Shown here: one piece after another, positions 11,129 through 22,444 of the stretch
Layout of the letters: the number at the start of each line of letters is the position of its first letter
Numbering within the stretch: position 1 is the first letter of the stretch
Origin: Acanthosepion esculentum
Lineage: Eukaryota > Mollusca > Cephalopoda > Sepiida > Sepiidae
Direction of reading: 5' to 3'
Length of the DNA: 64,000 bases
Assembly (NCBI GenBank): GCA_964036315.1
Contig: OZ038500.1
Coordinates: forward strand, 63,407,249 to 63,471,248
Translations under genes and position numbers: made by a program
Notes under the pieces: generated by a model
What the model was told of the DNA's origin: nothing
Seen by the model: the letters and a program-made list of their open reading frames with translations, nothing else
The model's database searches: none

Positions 11129-11614
11129 CTTGATTTTGTCCAAATGGGCAGAATACAGCGGCCTCTCTTTTTTGAGGGTTGGACGGGCCCTACTAACATT
11201 AGTTATGTTTAGTTTACTTGAGTTAGTATTTAGTTTGTTTTGGGGTTCATCCCCTCACCTCTCATTTTAGTCATCCATAAATGTTTAATTTTAAATTTTA
11301 GCACAATCAGATTTTTATGGCATGGGGCGCGTTTTGTAGGACCCCCTTGAGAGAATGCAGCATTATGGTGAATGGAGGATTGATTGGTGACGGACAAGTT
11401 TTTGTGGTGAATGGGCAAATTGTAATGTGTGAATGGGTCGTGAATCAGTTTAGCTAGGTATAAGATAGTTAGTGATGACCAGCCTCAATCCCTCCCCATT
11501 TTGGCCTTGTGCCGCAATTGTATTTTAATACAATAAATAACACTTTGCAGGCAAGACACGTTCGCGCTTGTTTCGAATTCTGGGGTAAGTCATGTCTTTC
11601 GTCACAATTTCTTT
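10571..11614. other. About 1 kb segment present only in this copy of element X
   Basis: The copy at 33.3 kb has only about 60 bp here. The segment contains a (GA)n tract (11057-11126), AATAAATAACAC near 11532 and no ORF of note. It may be a solo LTR or other insertion, but clear TG...CA borders and a duplication were not established. Confidence 0.4.
11056..11127. repeat. (GA)n microsatellite
   Basis: About 70 bp of uninterrupted GA alternation. Confidence 0.98.
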
Positions 11615-11824
11615 AAAAACTTATATGGATTGATCTCATAAAAAGTTTTTTTTTGTGTTAATTGTTATGTTAGTTATGTTAGGTTGGATGATTTTGTTTA
11701 GCGGTATATCGACCTCTATGGGTTATTTAATGTCAAAATCTAAATATTTTGAACACAATTTTATAGCTTCAACTAAATATATTTTGAACGCAACTATGAT
11801 TACACTTGCAGATAAAATGATAAT
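11615..11824 (+). repeat. Composite element X, head segment 2
   Basis: The words TATATGGATTGATCTCAT and TATTTAATGTCAAAATCTAA match 33540-33730. The phrase resembles head segment 1, so the element has an internal duplication. Confidence 0.68.
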
Positions 11825-13893
11825 TTTGCTTTAAAAATGTTTTGCTGGTAATTCTATTGTATAATATATTTTTGGTCATTTTGCTTTAAAAATGTTTTGC
11901 TGGTAATTTTATTGTATAATATATTTTTGGTCATTTTGCTTTAAAAATGTTTTGCTGGTAATTCTATTTTATAATATATTTTTGGTCATTTTGCTTTAAA
12001 AATCTTTTGCTGGTAATTTTATTGTATAATATATTTTTGGTCATTTTGCTTTAAAAATGTTTTGCTGGTAATTCTATTGTATAATATATTTTTGGTCATT
12101 TTGCTTTAAAAATGTTTTGCTGGTAATTCTATTGTATAATATATTTTTGGTCATTTTGCTTTAAAAATCTTTTGCTGGTAATTTTATTGTATAATATATT
12201 TTTGGTCATTTTGCTTTAAAAATGTTTTGCTGGTAATTCTATTGTATAATATATTTTTGGTCATTTTGCTTTAAAAATGTATTGCTGGTAATTTTATTGT
12301 ATAATATATTTTTGGTCATTTTGCTTTAAAAATGTTTTGCTGGTAATTCTATTGTATAATATATTTTTGGTCATTTTGCTTTAAAAATGTTTTGCTGGTA
12401 ATTCTATTGTATAATATATTTTTGGTCATTTTGCTTTAAAAATGTTTTGCTGGTAATTTTATTGTATAATATATTTTTGGTCATTTTGCTTTAAAAATGT
12501 TTTGCTGGTAATTCTATTGTATAATATATTTTTGGTCATTTTGCTTTAAAAATGTTTTGCTGGTAATTCTATTGTATAATATATTTTTGGTCATTTTGCT
12601 TTAAAAATCTTTTGCTGGTAATTTTATTGTATAATATATTTTTGGTCATTTTGCTTTAAAAATGTTTTGCTGGTAATTCTATTGTATAATATATTTTTGG
12701 TCATTTTGCTTTAAAAATGTTTTGCTGGTAATTCTATTGTATAATATATTTTTGGTCATTTTGCTTTAAAAATGTTTTGCTGGTAATTCTATTGTATAAT
12801 ATATTTTTGGTCATTTTGCTTTAAAAATGTTTTGCTGGTAATTCTATTGTATAATATATTTTTGGTCATTTTGCTTTAAAAATGTTTTGCTGGTAATTCT
12901 ATTGTATAATATATTTTTGGTCATTTTGCTTTAAAAATCTTTTGCTGGTAATTTTATTGTATAATATATTTTTGGTCATTTTGCTTTAAAAATGTTTTGC
13001 TGGTAATTCTATTGTATAATATATTTTTGGTCATTTTGCTTTAAAAATGTTTTGCTGGTAATTCTATTGTATAATATATTTTTGGTCATTTTGCTTTAAA
13101 AATGTTTTGCTGGTAATTCTATTGTATAATATATTTTTGGTCATTTTGCTTTAAAAATCTTTTGCTGGTAATTCTATTGTATAATATATTTTTGGTCATT
13201 TTGCTTTAAAAATGTTTTGCTGGTAATTCTATTGTATAATATATTTTTGGTCATTTTGCTTTAAAAATGTTTTGCTGGTAATTCTATTGTATAATATATT
13301 TTTGGTCATTTTGCTTTAAAAATGTTTTGCTGGTAATTCTATTGTATAATATATTTTTGGTCATTTTGCTTTAAAAATGTTTTGCTGGTAATTCTATTGT
13401 ATAATATATTTTTGGTCATTTTGCTTTAAAAATGTTTTGCTGGTAATTCTATTGTATAATATATTTTTGGTCATTTTGCTTTAAAAATGTTTTGCTGGTA
13501 ATTCTATTGTATAATATATTTTTGGTCATTTTGCTTTAAAAATCTTTTGCTGGTAATTTTATTGTATAATATATTTTTGGTCATTTTGCTTTAAAAATGT
13601 TTTGCTGGTAATTCTATTGTATAATATATTTTTGGTCATTTTGCTTTAAAAATGTTTTGCTGGTAATTCTATTGTATAATATATTTTTGGTCATTTTGCT
13701 TTAAAAATGTTTTGCTGGTAATTCTATTGTATAATATATTTTTGGTCATTTTGCTTTAAAAATGTTTTGCTGGTAATTCTATTGTATAATATATTTTTGG
13801 TCATTTTGCTTTAAAAATGTTTTGCTGGTAATTCTATTGTATAATATATTTTTGGTCATTTTGCTTTAAAAATGTTTTGCTGGTAATTTTATT
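11825..13893 (+). repeat. 55-bp tandem satellite, about 37 copies
   Basis: The repeating word TCATTTTGCTTTAAAAATGT followed by TTTGCTGGTAATTC and TATTGTATAATATATTTTTG recurs with an exact 55-bp step. Divergence is a few percent. The variant AATCTTTTGC usually occurs with AATTTTATTG in the same unit and is spaced at multiples of 55 (starts near 12003, 12168, 12608, 12938, 13158, 13543). Two to three loose copies of the core GTATTGCTGGTAAT occur at 25300 and 26470. Confidence 0.97.
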
Positions 13894-13984
13894 ATAAATA
13901 TGATTTGCCGGTAATTTTCATATACAAAATATCATTGCTGATATTTTTACCACAAAAATGCACTTTAATACTTTCATATTATTT

Positions 13985-14175
13985 TGCTTTGGGTATGGGG
14001 GTTCATTATTTGGCCATAGCTGGAACCCTAACAGGTGCTAGTACCCCGGGTTGGGGTGGACCTGGGAACAACTACAATTAAGAGGTGGTTCCATACTCTT
14101 CAAAATCTCCAATCTCCCGATCAGAGGTCTTGCTGCCGGATGTAGTTTATCGTCATACCCAGGACTATGATGCAT
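13985..14175 (+). repeat. Composite element X tail, copy 1
   Basis: A conserved block with CCATAGCTGGAACCCTAACA, CCCCGGGT, AATTAAGAGGTGGTTC and GGATGTAGTTTATCGTCAT. The same block occurs at 26615-26780 and 33805-33990, each time after material related to the 55-bp motif or head segments. Confidence 0.8.
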
Positions 14176-14179
14176 AGAT

Positions 14180-14790
14180 GAATGGATGGCAAGAAAAGGA
14201 CACGAAAGGAATGTTAAAGGGCCAGAAGTTATTTAGAGCAACAACAGATAGGAAACTGTACTACGATTGTCGACATATGTTGCACATAAAATAATCTTTG
14301 TCATATACGGGATTATCCTTTTGTCAAATTCAATAAAATGCAACGATAAAATAATAGATATTACGAACTATTGCAAAAGTAAAAGCTAAGGACCACTTAT
14401 CTGGTCGTTAAAAAAATAAAGAAGGAAAAAAAAGAAGAAATCTACTAAAACATGTCGTCTGGTCATGCAAAAATGGTGACGCCATGTTACGAAAGTACAG
14501 TGCACAACTACTCGCATTTACTTCTGACAATCGCCACCAACAATGATCAGTGGCTTAATCTGCATGTCTCAAGGAATTGATGTCAATATTTCTACAGCTG
14601 TCATGCTTAGGCCGGTGTGCTTCTCGTAGAGAGGCTTGTCAGAAGATGTTCAGCTTTTGACGATCAAAGCTCCAAATTGATTATATCGCGAAAACACTCG
14701 ACAATTTCGCGATTAGGACATCAGCCACTGGCACCAAGCGACTCGCAACGCCCAAGCGTAAACTAAAAAAAGAAGAATCTTTTTCTGGAG
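14180..14790. other. No recognised feature
   Basis: Mixed sequence with no repeat or gene signature that I can assign. Confidence 0.4.
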
Positions 14791-14799
14791 ATTAATTTT

Positions 14800-15263
14800 A
14801 TTATTTCCCATTGTTTTATGTTTCATTCAATTAGTTACCGATTTTTAATATTTCGTTTTATTCTTTTTATGTTTAAATTCGGACTTTTTCTTTGGTTCTT
14901 TTGTTTTTTTAATTTTCTTGCGGCTCTCCTTTTTTCTACGGTATTATTTTGCTTGGATTCCCTCCTTTTTCTGTTGGGTCTTTCTCGTTTCAGTTCTTTC
15001 TTACTTTCTTTTTACGGTTTCTTCTTTCTTATCTCGTTTTTCTTTCTTTATCTCTTTCTTTTGGTTACATCTTTTTTGTTACTTTCTTTTCTGTTCGTTA
15101 GTATTTCTTTCTTCCTTTCTTTCTTTTGGCAACTTCCTTTTTGTTTTATTTTTCTGTTCGTTAGCTTTTCTTTTTTTCTTTTAGTGAATTAATTTTTGTA
15201 TTTTCTTTACAGTTCGTTAGTTTTTATTTTTTATTTTTTTTCACCTTTCCGGATTTCCATTTT

Positions 15264-15331
<68 letters not shown>

Positions 15332-15371
15332 TTGGTTACTTCTTTTTATATCATTTTATTCTGTTCTTTAG

Positions 15372-15414
<43 letters not shown>

Positions 15415-15620
15415 GTGTTTCTTTCTTTCTCTCTTCTGGATTTCTTTCCATTTTTTTCTTTCTTTCTTTCTTTCTGTTGGTTACTTCTTTGTTTTTGTTT
15501 CTTTCTATCTGTTCGGTAGACTTTTTTTTCTTTCTTTCTCTTTACAGGATTTGTTTCAATTCTTTCTTTCCCAGACTTTATTACAATTTCTCTTTGTTGC
15601 TTCTTTCTCTATTTCTTTGC
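14800..15620. repeat. Pyrimidine-rich (CTTT)n low-complexity region
   Basis: An almost pure T/C strand with perfect (CTTT)n cores at about 15261-15332 and 15373-15413. Long open frames here (up to 163 codons, rich in F, L and S) are by-products of composition. Confidence 0.95.
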
Positions 15621-16141
15621 CTTCGCCTTTGTTTCAGCATGAATGCCTCTTTTCACACTCTCATAGTGCATTCCGCGTCTTCCTCTGGCAAAATACCCAC
15701 AGCATTTTCTTTTCCCTGCGATTCTCTTTCCATCTTTCATTTCAAACACAAGGCCATCCATCCACATCTTTTACACTTCATGTCATGCCTTTTCCTTTCG
15801 GCCTGTTTAACGCATTCAAATAAAGGTTTCATTAGAGTCAAGCAAAATGTTGCAGGCTCGAATTTGTATGACGGATTCAGTAATAAATGTCTTCCATTCA
15901 GACTTCTTGCCTCATTTTTTGGCGATCAGTTTTTCCATTGGACACCTTCCAGCACTGGACACCTTTGATATTGACAGCATCAAAACTCCACCGAAGTTTT
16001 CAGCTGAAACGCCCACGAGGCAGGCTGAAAAATATTTGCTGTTGAAAAGATTGACCAATGTCGAAATGAGTTCTGTACAAAGTCACAGATGTTCGTAACA
16101 AATCCGATCTTTTGTTCAATTTCAATTATTTATTAGCTTGA

Positions 16142-16146
16142 TTTAC

Positions 16147-16214
<68 letters not shown>

Positions 16215-16256
16215 GTGTGTGTATGTGTGTGTGTGTTTGTGTCTGTGTGTGTGTGT
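16142..16256. repeat. (TATC)n then (TG)n microsatellite
   Basis: About 70 bp of TATC repeats followed by imperfect TG repeats. Confidence 0.97.
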
Positions 16257-16496
16257 ATTAAAGAAAAACAAGAACCATTGGTGGAACCAACGGACAACTT
16301 GCCAAAACCTAAAACGCTTATCCAGAGACTGTCTCGAATAAAAACAACAAAACTGACCCCCCCCCCAAAAAAACCTCTCTACTCAATAAAGTAAAGTGCT
16401 CGAAACCGAGATTGCCTAGACCTAGCAGAAAACGTTTATGGATATTAAACTCTATGAAAGGATGTCTCTAGTCGTAACTTGAGATCTTCAAAGGAC

Positions 16497-16498
<2 letters not shown>

Positions 16499-16578
<80 letters not shown>

Positions 16579-16580
16579 AT
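16499..16580. repeat. (TA)n then (TG)n microsatellite
   Basis: About 65 bp of TA followed by a short TG run. Confidence 0.97.
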
Positions 16581-16639
16581 GTTGAGAGTCCCGATTATTG
16601 ATTGAAATATCACAAAACTTTCAGTCGGCCTTCGATAAC

Positions 16640-16641
16640 AA

Positions 16642-16705
<64 letters not shown>

Positions 16706-16716
16706 CCAGTCTTCTC

Positions 16717-16750
<34 letters not shown>

Positions 16751-16761
16751 CCAGTCTTCTC

Positions 16762-16810
<49 letters not shown>

Positions 16811-16826
16811 TTAGCTATCTATCTAT
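16640..16826. repeat. (TATC)n with interspersed CCCAGTCTTCTCAT linkers
   Basis: Three TATC blocks are separated by two identical linkers, CCCAGTCTTCTCATTA. The same linker style occurs at 17400, 22083 and 22150, and in reverse complement at 48590-48890. Confidence 0.93.
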
Positions 16827-16956
16827 TAAACATGAAAACAATAAAGAAAAACTAAAAATTCTTGAAGCTATATACATGAAACAGTTGAAACCTAACCTGA
16901 AAAAAATAAACTATGAAATCTCCACAAATATTGTTAAATGTCTGTAATTGATAACA

Positions 16957-16984
16957 GAAGCCATTGGTTTAAACCAATGGCTTC
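16957..16984. repeat. 28-bp perfect palindrome
   Basis: GAAGCCATTGGTTT meets its exact reverse complement with no spacer. It has no assigned function. Confidence 0.9.
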
Positions 16985-17173
16985 CCATACTTAATACTTC
17001 TCGTTTTCACTCTCGCGTGGTCATGTGTGACGTCATGAGCTGCGGTGCGATTTTCGCTTCCAGCGTCTCGTATGCATAAGTTTGTTACTGCTTGAAAATC
17101 TTCAATGTAAACATAAACAGACTATCATTATTGTTTTGTCCGTGTATTGTTTAATATATTGTAATGCAATTGT

Positions 17174-17214
17174 CATCTTTGATGATGGCTTATATAAGCC
17201 GAAAGCTTAGATAG
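17174..17214 (+). ncRNA. Hammerhead-like ribozyme motif upstream of decayed PLE
   Basis: The RNA reads UUGAUGA (one change from CUGAUGA), one base, stem II GGCUU/AAGCC closed by AUAU, GAAA, GCUU. Stem I arms AUCU/AGAU flank the whole. It lies about 300 bp upstream of a PLE RT remnant on the same strand, as expected of the element's leading terminal repeat. Confidence 0.55.
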
Positions 17215-17346
17215 GATTAAAAAATATGTATCAATATTGTGATTTTCTTTCTTCTTTTAATGATAATGTTAAGCATATCAGACGATATGAAAAGAATTTA
17301 CATAAAATAGACAAAACTTGTCTATATTATTTAATGAAACATGCAT

Positions 17347-17349
<3 letters not shown>

Positions 17350-17385
<36 letters not shown>

Positions 17386-17400
17386 TGTGTGTGTGTGTGT
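17350..17400. repeat. (TA)n/(TG)n microsatellite
   Basis: Short TA tract followed by TG repeats and the CCCAGTCTGCTCATTATC linker. Confidence 0.96.
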
Positions 17401-17520
17401 CCCAGTCTGCTCATTATCTATTGACCTATCTATGTTTTAGATGCATTTTCTTATTAAAAACTTTCCTATTTAGTTCATAAACTTCGCAAAAGATAGCACA
17501 ATTAAAAAAAAAAAAAAAAA

Positions 17521-18500
17521 CGATACTTAGATGATTGCTTCATTTTCTGGAAATCTTCATGGGGTGATATTAAATAATTCCATACTCAACTTCAGAACTT
17601 ACACCCAAAAATTAAATTCACCCAAGAATATAATTTCAGCGAATTAACATTTTCAGGTATATTCATTAGAAATAAAAACAACGACATAATCACAGATATC
17701 TACCACAAACCTACAGACACCCAAAAATATCTTCATTTCCATAGCCATCACCCAAAAAGCTACCCGAAAAACATCCTCTATTCTCAAGCACGTAGGGTTT
17801 GTACAATAGTGAATGGCAAACACCTCCGGAAAACCAGTGTAGAAGAACTACATAAAACACTAAAGAAACGAGGCTACCCCACAACACTAATAAAGAAAGG
17901 TTTTGAATTAAAAAAAATCATTTAGCCCAACTAAGAAATCCAAAAAACGTAACGTCGAACAAACTCTAGCATATGTTTCAACATACAACATGAACAATCC
18001 AGAACTATTTACAGAAATTACAAAAAATCTAGACCTACTTAGCAAGAATGACAAACTGAAAAATATACTAGAACCAACCAAAATAATTAAAAGTAAACAC
18101 CAATCTAAAAACCTAAAACACATATTAACCTCATCCAAATTTAACCAACACACAATACAGGGAGTCACAAAATACAACAAAAAAGATGTGGGGTTTGTGA
18201 CATCATTATAGAAGGAAACTCCTATATTCCAAAAATGTGATTTATGCACTCAAATGCGCAGAATGCAAGAAGTCATATATAAGTATCAGCCAACAACTAA
18301 ACAACAGGGTCTCCCTACACAAAAGTAACATAAAATTACCAGACAACAGAAAACTCTTTGTATAACAACACATCTATAAATGTAACCAGGGTGAATTTAA
18401 AATTATGCCAATATACACAAAACAGACAATTATTTTTACCTACAAATACAAGAAAAAAAACTTCATATACAAATTTATAGCAGCACTAAATGGATTATAA
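17521..18500 (+). pseudogene. Penelope-like RT/GIY-YIG pseudogene
   Basis: Plus-strand pieces start at RT motif C (RYLDDCFIFW) and continue with FSGIFIRNKNNDIITDIYHK (the region after motif D), then LHFHSHHPKSYPKNIL and YSQARRVCTIV. After frame changes they reach KCAECKKSYISISQQLNNRV and NIKLPDNRKLFV, a worn GIY-YIG domain. The order RT then endonuclease matches the intact PLE at 59.8 kb, but the sequence is clearly a different family. Several stops and frame changes make it non-functional, and motifs A and B are missing upstream. Confidence 0.85.
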
Positions 18501-18584
18501 CCCTACACGCAAAAGCACACTTAATGGCCAAATACAGTGGTCAAACCACTCGCATCCATGTGCACACACTCACACGTGGGTATA

Positions 18585-18950
18585 TGTGGAGCACGAATAC
18601 ACATATTGGCAAAAAACAATAGACTGCTCACAGGCACGCGCGCAAACCCTACACAATATAGGAAGTGTGTGTGTGTGTGTGTATGTATATATGTATGTAT
18701 ATATGTGTGTGTATAATAATTCCTTATAATAAGACAGTATATATGTATAGAGAGGGAGTGGGCATGTAGATGCGAGTACTGGTATATATATGCACATATT
18801 GACAAAAACAAAACTGCTCACGGGCACACACGCGAACCCTACACAACATAGGAAGAGTGTGTGTGTTTGTGTGTATGAGTATGTATGTGTATACTAATTC
18901 CTTATAATAAGACAGTATGTATGTATGTAGAGGGAATATGCGTATGCAGG
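18585..18950. repeat. Two-copy tandem duplication, about 179 bp, with (TG)n
   Basis: The phrases ATTCCTTATAATAAGACAGT and CACGCGNNAACCCTACACAA recur with a 179-bp offset. Each unit carries a TG microsatellite. Confidence 0.85.
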
Positions 18951-19213
18951 CTAACAAAAACACAAAAAATGGGAATAGATCTAAGAAAACACAGGGGTCA
19001 TGAAATAGTAAGAATATAGATATCTTTCCCATCCTTTCTCGGACCAGTCTTAACTGTTTTATTACCCATCACGCAGAACTGTTTCACTGCCAGTTCAAGG
19101 AAGACATTTGGGTCACTAACACACAAAAAAGACAATGTCTAATATCGAGAATATTTAACATCGAAAAACAAGAAAATTTAATTCCTTTCAATAATATGTG
19201 GAAATATCCTCGC

Positions 19214-19256
19214 TTTGCCTGATGAAAGCCGCGTGACCGGAAACACGTGTAGCAAA
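19214..19256 (+). ncRNA. Hammerhead-like ribozyme motif, family F
   Basis: Read as RNA: stem I arm UUUGC, intact CUGAUGA, GAAA, palindromic ACACGUGU giving a short stem III, GUA cleavage triplet, then stem I arm GCAAA (5 bp). Stem II is damaged. CCG/CGG can pair only by using the G of GAAA, which suggests a small deletion there. Confidence 0.55.
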
Positions 19257-19402
19257 ATTATGGAAAATAAAGCATAATATATTTTTTAAAAAAATCCACA
19301 TTACAACCAAAAACGTTTGCGGTTTCGCTCTTCCTTTTAATGCCTTAAAATGACAATTGAAAAAATATTTATGTATGGCTACAAAACATTTCACGGTCAC
19401 TG

Positions 19403-19442
19403 CTTGCCTTTATAACGTCAGAAGACGAAACACGTCGGCAAG
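19403..19442 (+). ncRNA. Hammerhead-like motif, family E, copy 1
   Basis: A 6-bp stem I (CUUGCC/GGCAAG) encloses a degenerate UUUAUAA box, stem II GUC/GAC with loop AGAA, GAAA, and a GUC triplet placed just before the second stem I arm. The family recurs at 52865-52915 (minus), 59077-59113 (minus) and 59392-59440 (plus). Confidence 0.5.
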
Positions 19443-19519
19443 AACTAAGAATTTTTCAAATTGTCATTTTTAAACCAAATTGTCTTTATTTTCAGAATAA
19501 TTTCTGGGAAATTTAACTG

Positions 19520-19523
19520 TATA

Positions 19524-19605
<82 letters not shown>
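19520..19605. repeat. (TA)n/(TG)n microsatellite
   Basis: TA followed by TG alternation, just downstream of the family E motif. Confidence 0.97.
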
Positions 19606-19928
19606 TGCGCGTTGTGTGTGCGTATTTATTTGGTAGGTAATTTAAAGATTACTAAAGAGCAATCAATGTTCTTTTTAAATGATCTTTCGTTTTTTGGGGG
19701 GTTCATTTTCCTAAAAACTGGCATGAGGCATGAAGACGCAATATTTGAAAAATGATGAAACTGACACAGCACAAAAACAGAAAAGAAATCTTTGATAATG
19801 ACTTATAAAAACCTGAAGTACTAATATACTGAACAATTTAGATTAAAATTTTCACTGGAAACCAGGAAAATTTTCGGTAATACAGAAAAAAATGTAAACC
19901 ACACATTCATAGACGCACACTTACACAT

Positions 19929-19995
<67 letters not shown>

Positions 19996-20005
19996 TATAT
20001 ATATA
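19929..20005. repeat. (CA)n microsatellite
   Basis: About 62 bp of CA followed by a short TA run. Confidence 0.98.
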
Positions 20006-20377
20006 ACATAGTTCATATCGTATATAATAATGAGGAAGTGAGAGCTTTCGTTTGTCGCCACGTAAAATAAGATTTTTCAGTGAGGCGTGTATAAAAGAAA
20101 GATTGCTGCGCCCCCTCACAAACAGACACACACACATACACAAACACATTTTTTTCAGATCTACCGGGTATAGCAGTAAAATTGTCCAAATCCAAATCCA
20201 GCATAAGTATCCATCCCACAAAATGTTTAATATCTAAAAAAACACTAAACTAATTGAGTTTCTTTTTCACGGGTTTTTAGATAAGACGTTTAGCCATCTT
20301 GACACCATTTGTCGTAAGAATCACTGAAGAACCTTTTGAGTTATTAAGCTAGAAAGAGAACAGGTTAAAATTATTTT

Positions 20378-20845
20378 GTGTGTCAGCCAGACTGTCTTCT
20401 CAACTGAGCAATGGTGAGAAGAAAAAAACCTTAAAGGCCTTCAGTAATGGTACGAACATTCATACACTGGCTACCATCTTCAAAGTCCGTTCAAGAGCCA
20501 TTAAGAGAACGGTGAATAAGTTTCAAAAAGAGGGAACAGTAGAGAGGAAAACTAGATCAGGAGGTAACAACAGAAAGACAGATCATCGTTTCAACTTAGA
20601 GCCAAAGAGATCAATTAGAAAAGGTCCAACTCAATGCATATGATGTTTGGCACGTGAGAGAAGAATTTCAGCTATGACGGTCCAAATAGTAGTGAAAAAA
20701 GACTTGAAAATGAAATCGTACGTGAAACGTGTGAGGCACCTTGTTACTCTAGGACAGAAAGTTAGAAGATTAGAGAGGCGAAGATCATCTTGAATTAGTT
20801 GGAAAATAACCCTGGAATAATATCTATGTATTTGAACGTCATTTC
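20378..20845 (+). pseudogene. Tc1/mariner-like transposase N-terminal fragment
   Basis: The plus strand gives SNGEKKKTLKAFSNGTNIHT, LATIFKVRSRAIKRTVNKF and KEGTVERKTRSGG. This is a helix-turn-helix DNA-binding domain with the basic GG linker typical of Tc1 transposases. After a frame change near 20640 it continues with TVQIVVKKDLKMKSYVKRVR, HLVTLGQKVRRLERR and ENNPGIIS, which leads up to the first catalytic motif. The catalytic domain is missing. Confidence 0.8.
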
Positions 20846-21111
20846 AATACTTCATAAGCTACCGATGCTTAGCAAATTTTCGATTAATTAATGATGAACA
20901 TATCATTTTTGTTTCGTTTTTTTCATAAGGATTCTTCTGTTAAGCCTGGAGAGTAATTATACATTCTTATTTCCCAAAGTAGAGTCCAGTAGACTTATAA
21001 AAAAGTCGGGGCTTTCCAGTAGGATATCTTTAATCATTTCCAAGATTCAACGGTTCAAAGCTTACTCTAACTTTTTTGCTGTTACACGATTTGGACAATT
21101 TTGTTACACAC

Positions 21112-21112
<1 letters not shown>

Positions 21113-21158
<46 letters not shown>
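21113..21158. repeat. (TA)n microsatellite
   Basis: About 45 bp of TA alternation. The preceding phrase (GTTACACGATTTGGACAATT) recurs just before another TA tract at 52278. Confidence 0.97.
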
Positions 21159-21161
<3 letters not shown>

Positions 21162-21204
21162 GGAACAAAACACATACTAACCTCATCCAACTGCATCATG
21201 TATA

Positions 21205-21432
21205 TATATACAGTCATTCCATTCATATTCTTCATATTCCATTGGTGAGACCGAAGTTCAACTCGATCAATTTCTTCCCAGGAACCGCTCCTTTCCAGAC
21301 AGACTCACAAGAGGATGCTTTCCCGATCACTACAGTTTTAACTTGTTCAAGTCTAGCGTTAAACTCTGAGTTTTACCCAGTAATCCTCTACCCCGAGTGG
21401 CTCCCGGGTCTTGTACAGGGTGAACATCATTG

Positions 21433-21435
<3 letters not shown>
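21205..21435 (+). repeat. Unnamed dispersed repeat, copy 1
   Basis: The words CTTCATATTCCATTGGTGAG, GATCACTAC and GGGTGAACA occur in the same order at 23670-23965. The family is not recognised. This copy ends at a TA tract (21436-21478). Confidence 0.6.

Positions 21436-21478
<43 letters not shown>
21436..21478. repeat. (TA)n microsatellite
   Basis: About 42 bp of TA alternation. Confidence 0.97.
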
Positions 21479-21481
<3 letters not shown>

Positions 21482-22007
21482 TGAATGTGCACACAAACAC
21501 ACATACCAACCTATAAGTAAAGAGAAAGAGGAAGAAAAACTTCAGGCACATCATATATAGTTTTATCGTTTATCTTGAAAGTCTTCGTGTAAATCTGTAA
21601 ATTCCTCCATTCAAAGAAAACTTTTCATTGAAGCCTTATAATTGTTCCAGTAGTGTTAGCATTTTACGAGTGGATGTCTTCGCAATCCAAAGACTTACCA
21701 TTCTCCTAAACACCGTCCAGTTCCTTTTTGCTTTCTTCTTTCTCTGCTGCGCTTCTGACTCTTGTGTTCCGAATAATATTCCTTGCTTTGAAACGTTTAT
21801 TATTTTGTGGCTTCTTTTTCTTATTAGCTTTGTTGATTTTCTTTATTACCATCGCGCTTTGATGCCTTCGGTAAATAAAAAAAAAGAATCTTGAATAAAT
21901 TAATTTCAACTCGGTAAATTAAAAAGAGTGGTCGTCTATTTGAAAAGATTTCCATCCACAGATCCACAGTTGACAACTGAAAAAGGAACGATATAAAAGT
22001 AGCTAAA

Positions 22008-22083
<76 letters not shown>

Positions 22084-22110
22084 CAGTCTTTGCATTATCT
22101 GTTCCAGCTT

Positions 22111-22149
<39 letters not shown>

Positions 22150-22195
22150 AGTTTCTTCATATCTATCTATATATATCTGTCTCTATCTATCTTAT
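22008..22195. repeat. (TATC)n with CAGTCTTTGCAT-type linkers
   Basis: TATC blocks separated by CAGTCTTTGCATTATCTG and TTAGTTTCTTCAT linkers. Same satellite style as 16640-16826. Confidence 0.93.
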
Positions 22196-22357
22196 ATGTC
22201 TATACGCCTTATAGTCATACATTTCTCCTTGATGCAAACTGTTAGCGAAGCGGCCATGTTTACACTGTAACAGCAGCATAAAACTGGCGCGGTCAAGCTC
22301 AAACTTCGATCACGTGACTACAATAGTACCAATTATAAGCACGCACGAGCAGAAGGC

Positions 22358-22408
22358 AGTGTGACAAACCTGATGATATGTTATGGCGAAAGTGTCGATA
22401 GTTTTTGA
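22358..22408 (+). ncRNA. Weak hammerhead-like motif
   Basis: AAAC, CUGAUGA, a poor stem II, GCGAAA, then GUUU that could pair with AAAC as stem I. Only the two core boxes are convincing. Confidence 0.3.
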
Positions 22409-22444
22409 CTTATCCTCGCCGACCACACAGTTTTTGAATTCAAA

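Noticed and set aside
11825..13893. CRISPR-like array
   Set aside because: Units are contiguous 55-bp tandem copies with no unique spacers and no cas genes, in an animal genome.
14800..15830. Long overlapping open frames rich in F, L and S
   Set aside because: They are translations of an almost pure pyrimidine strand with CTTT repeats; three frames are open together.
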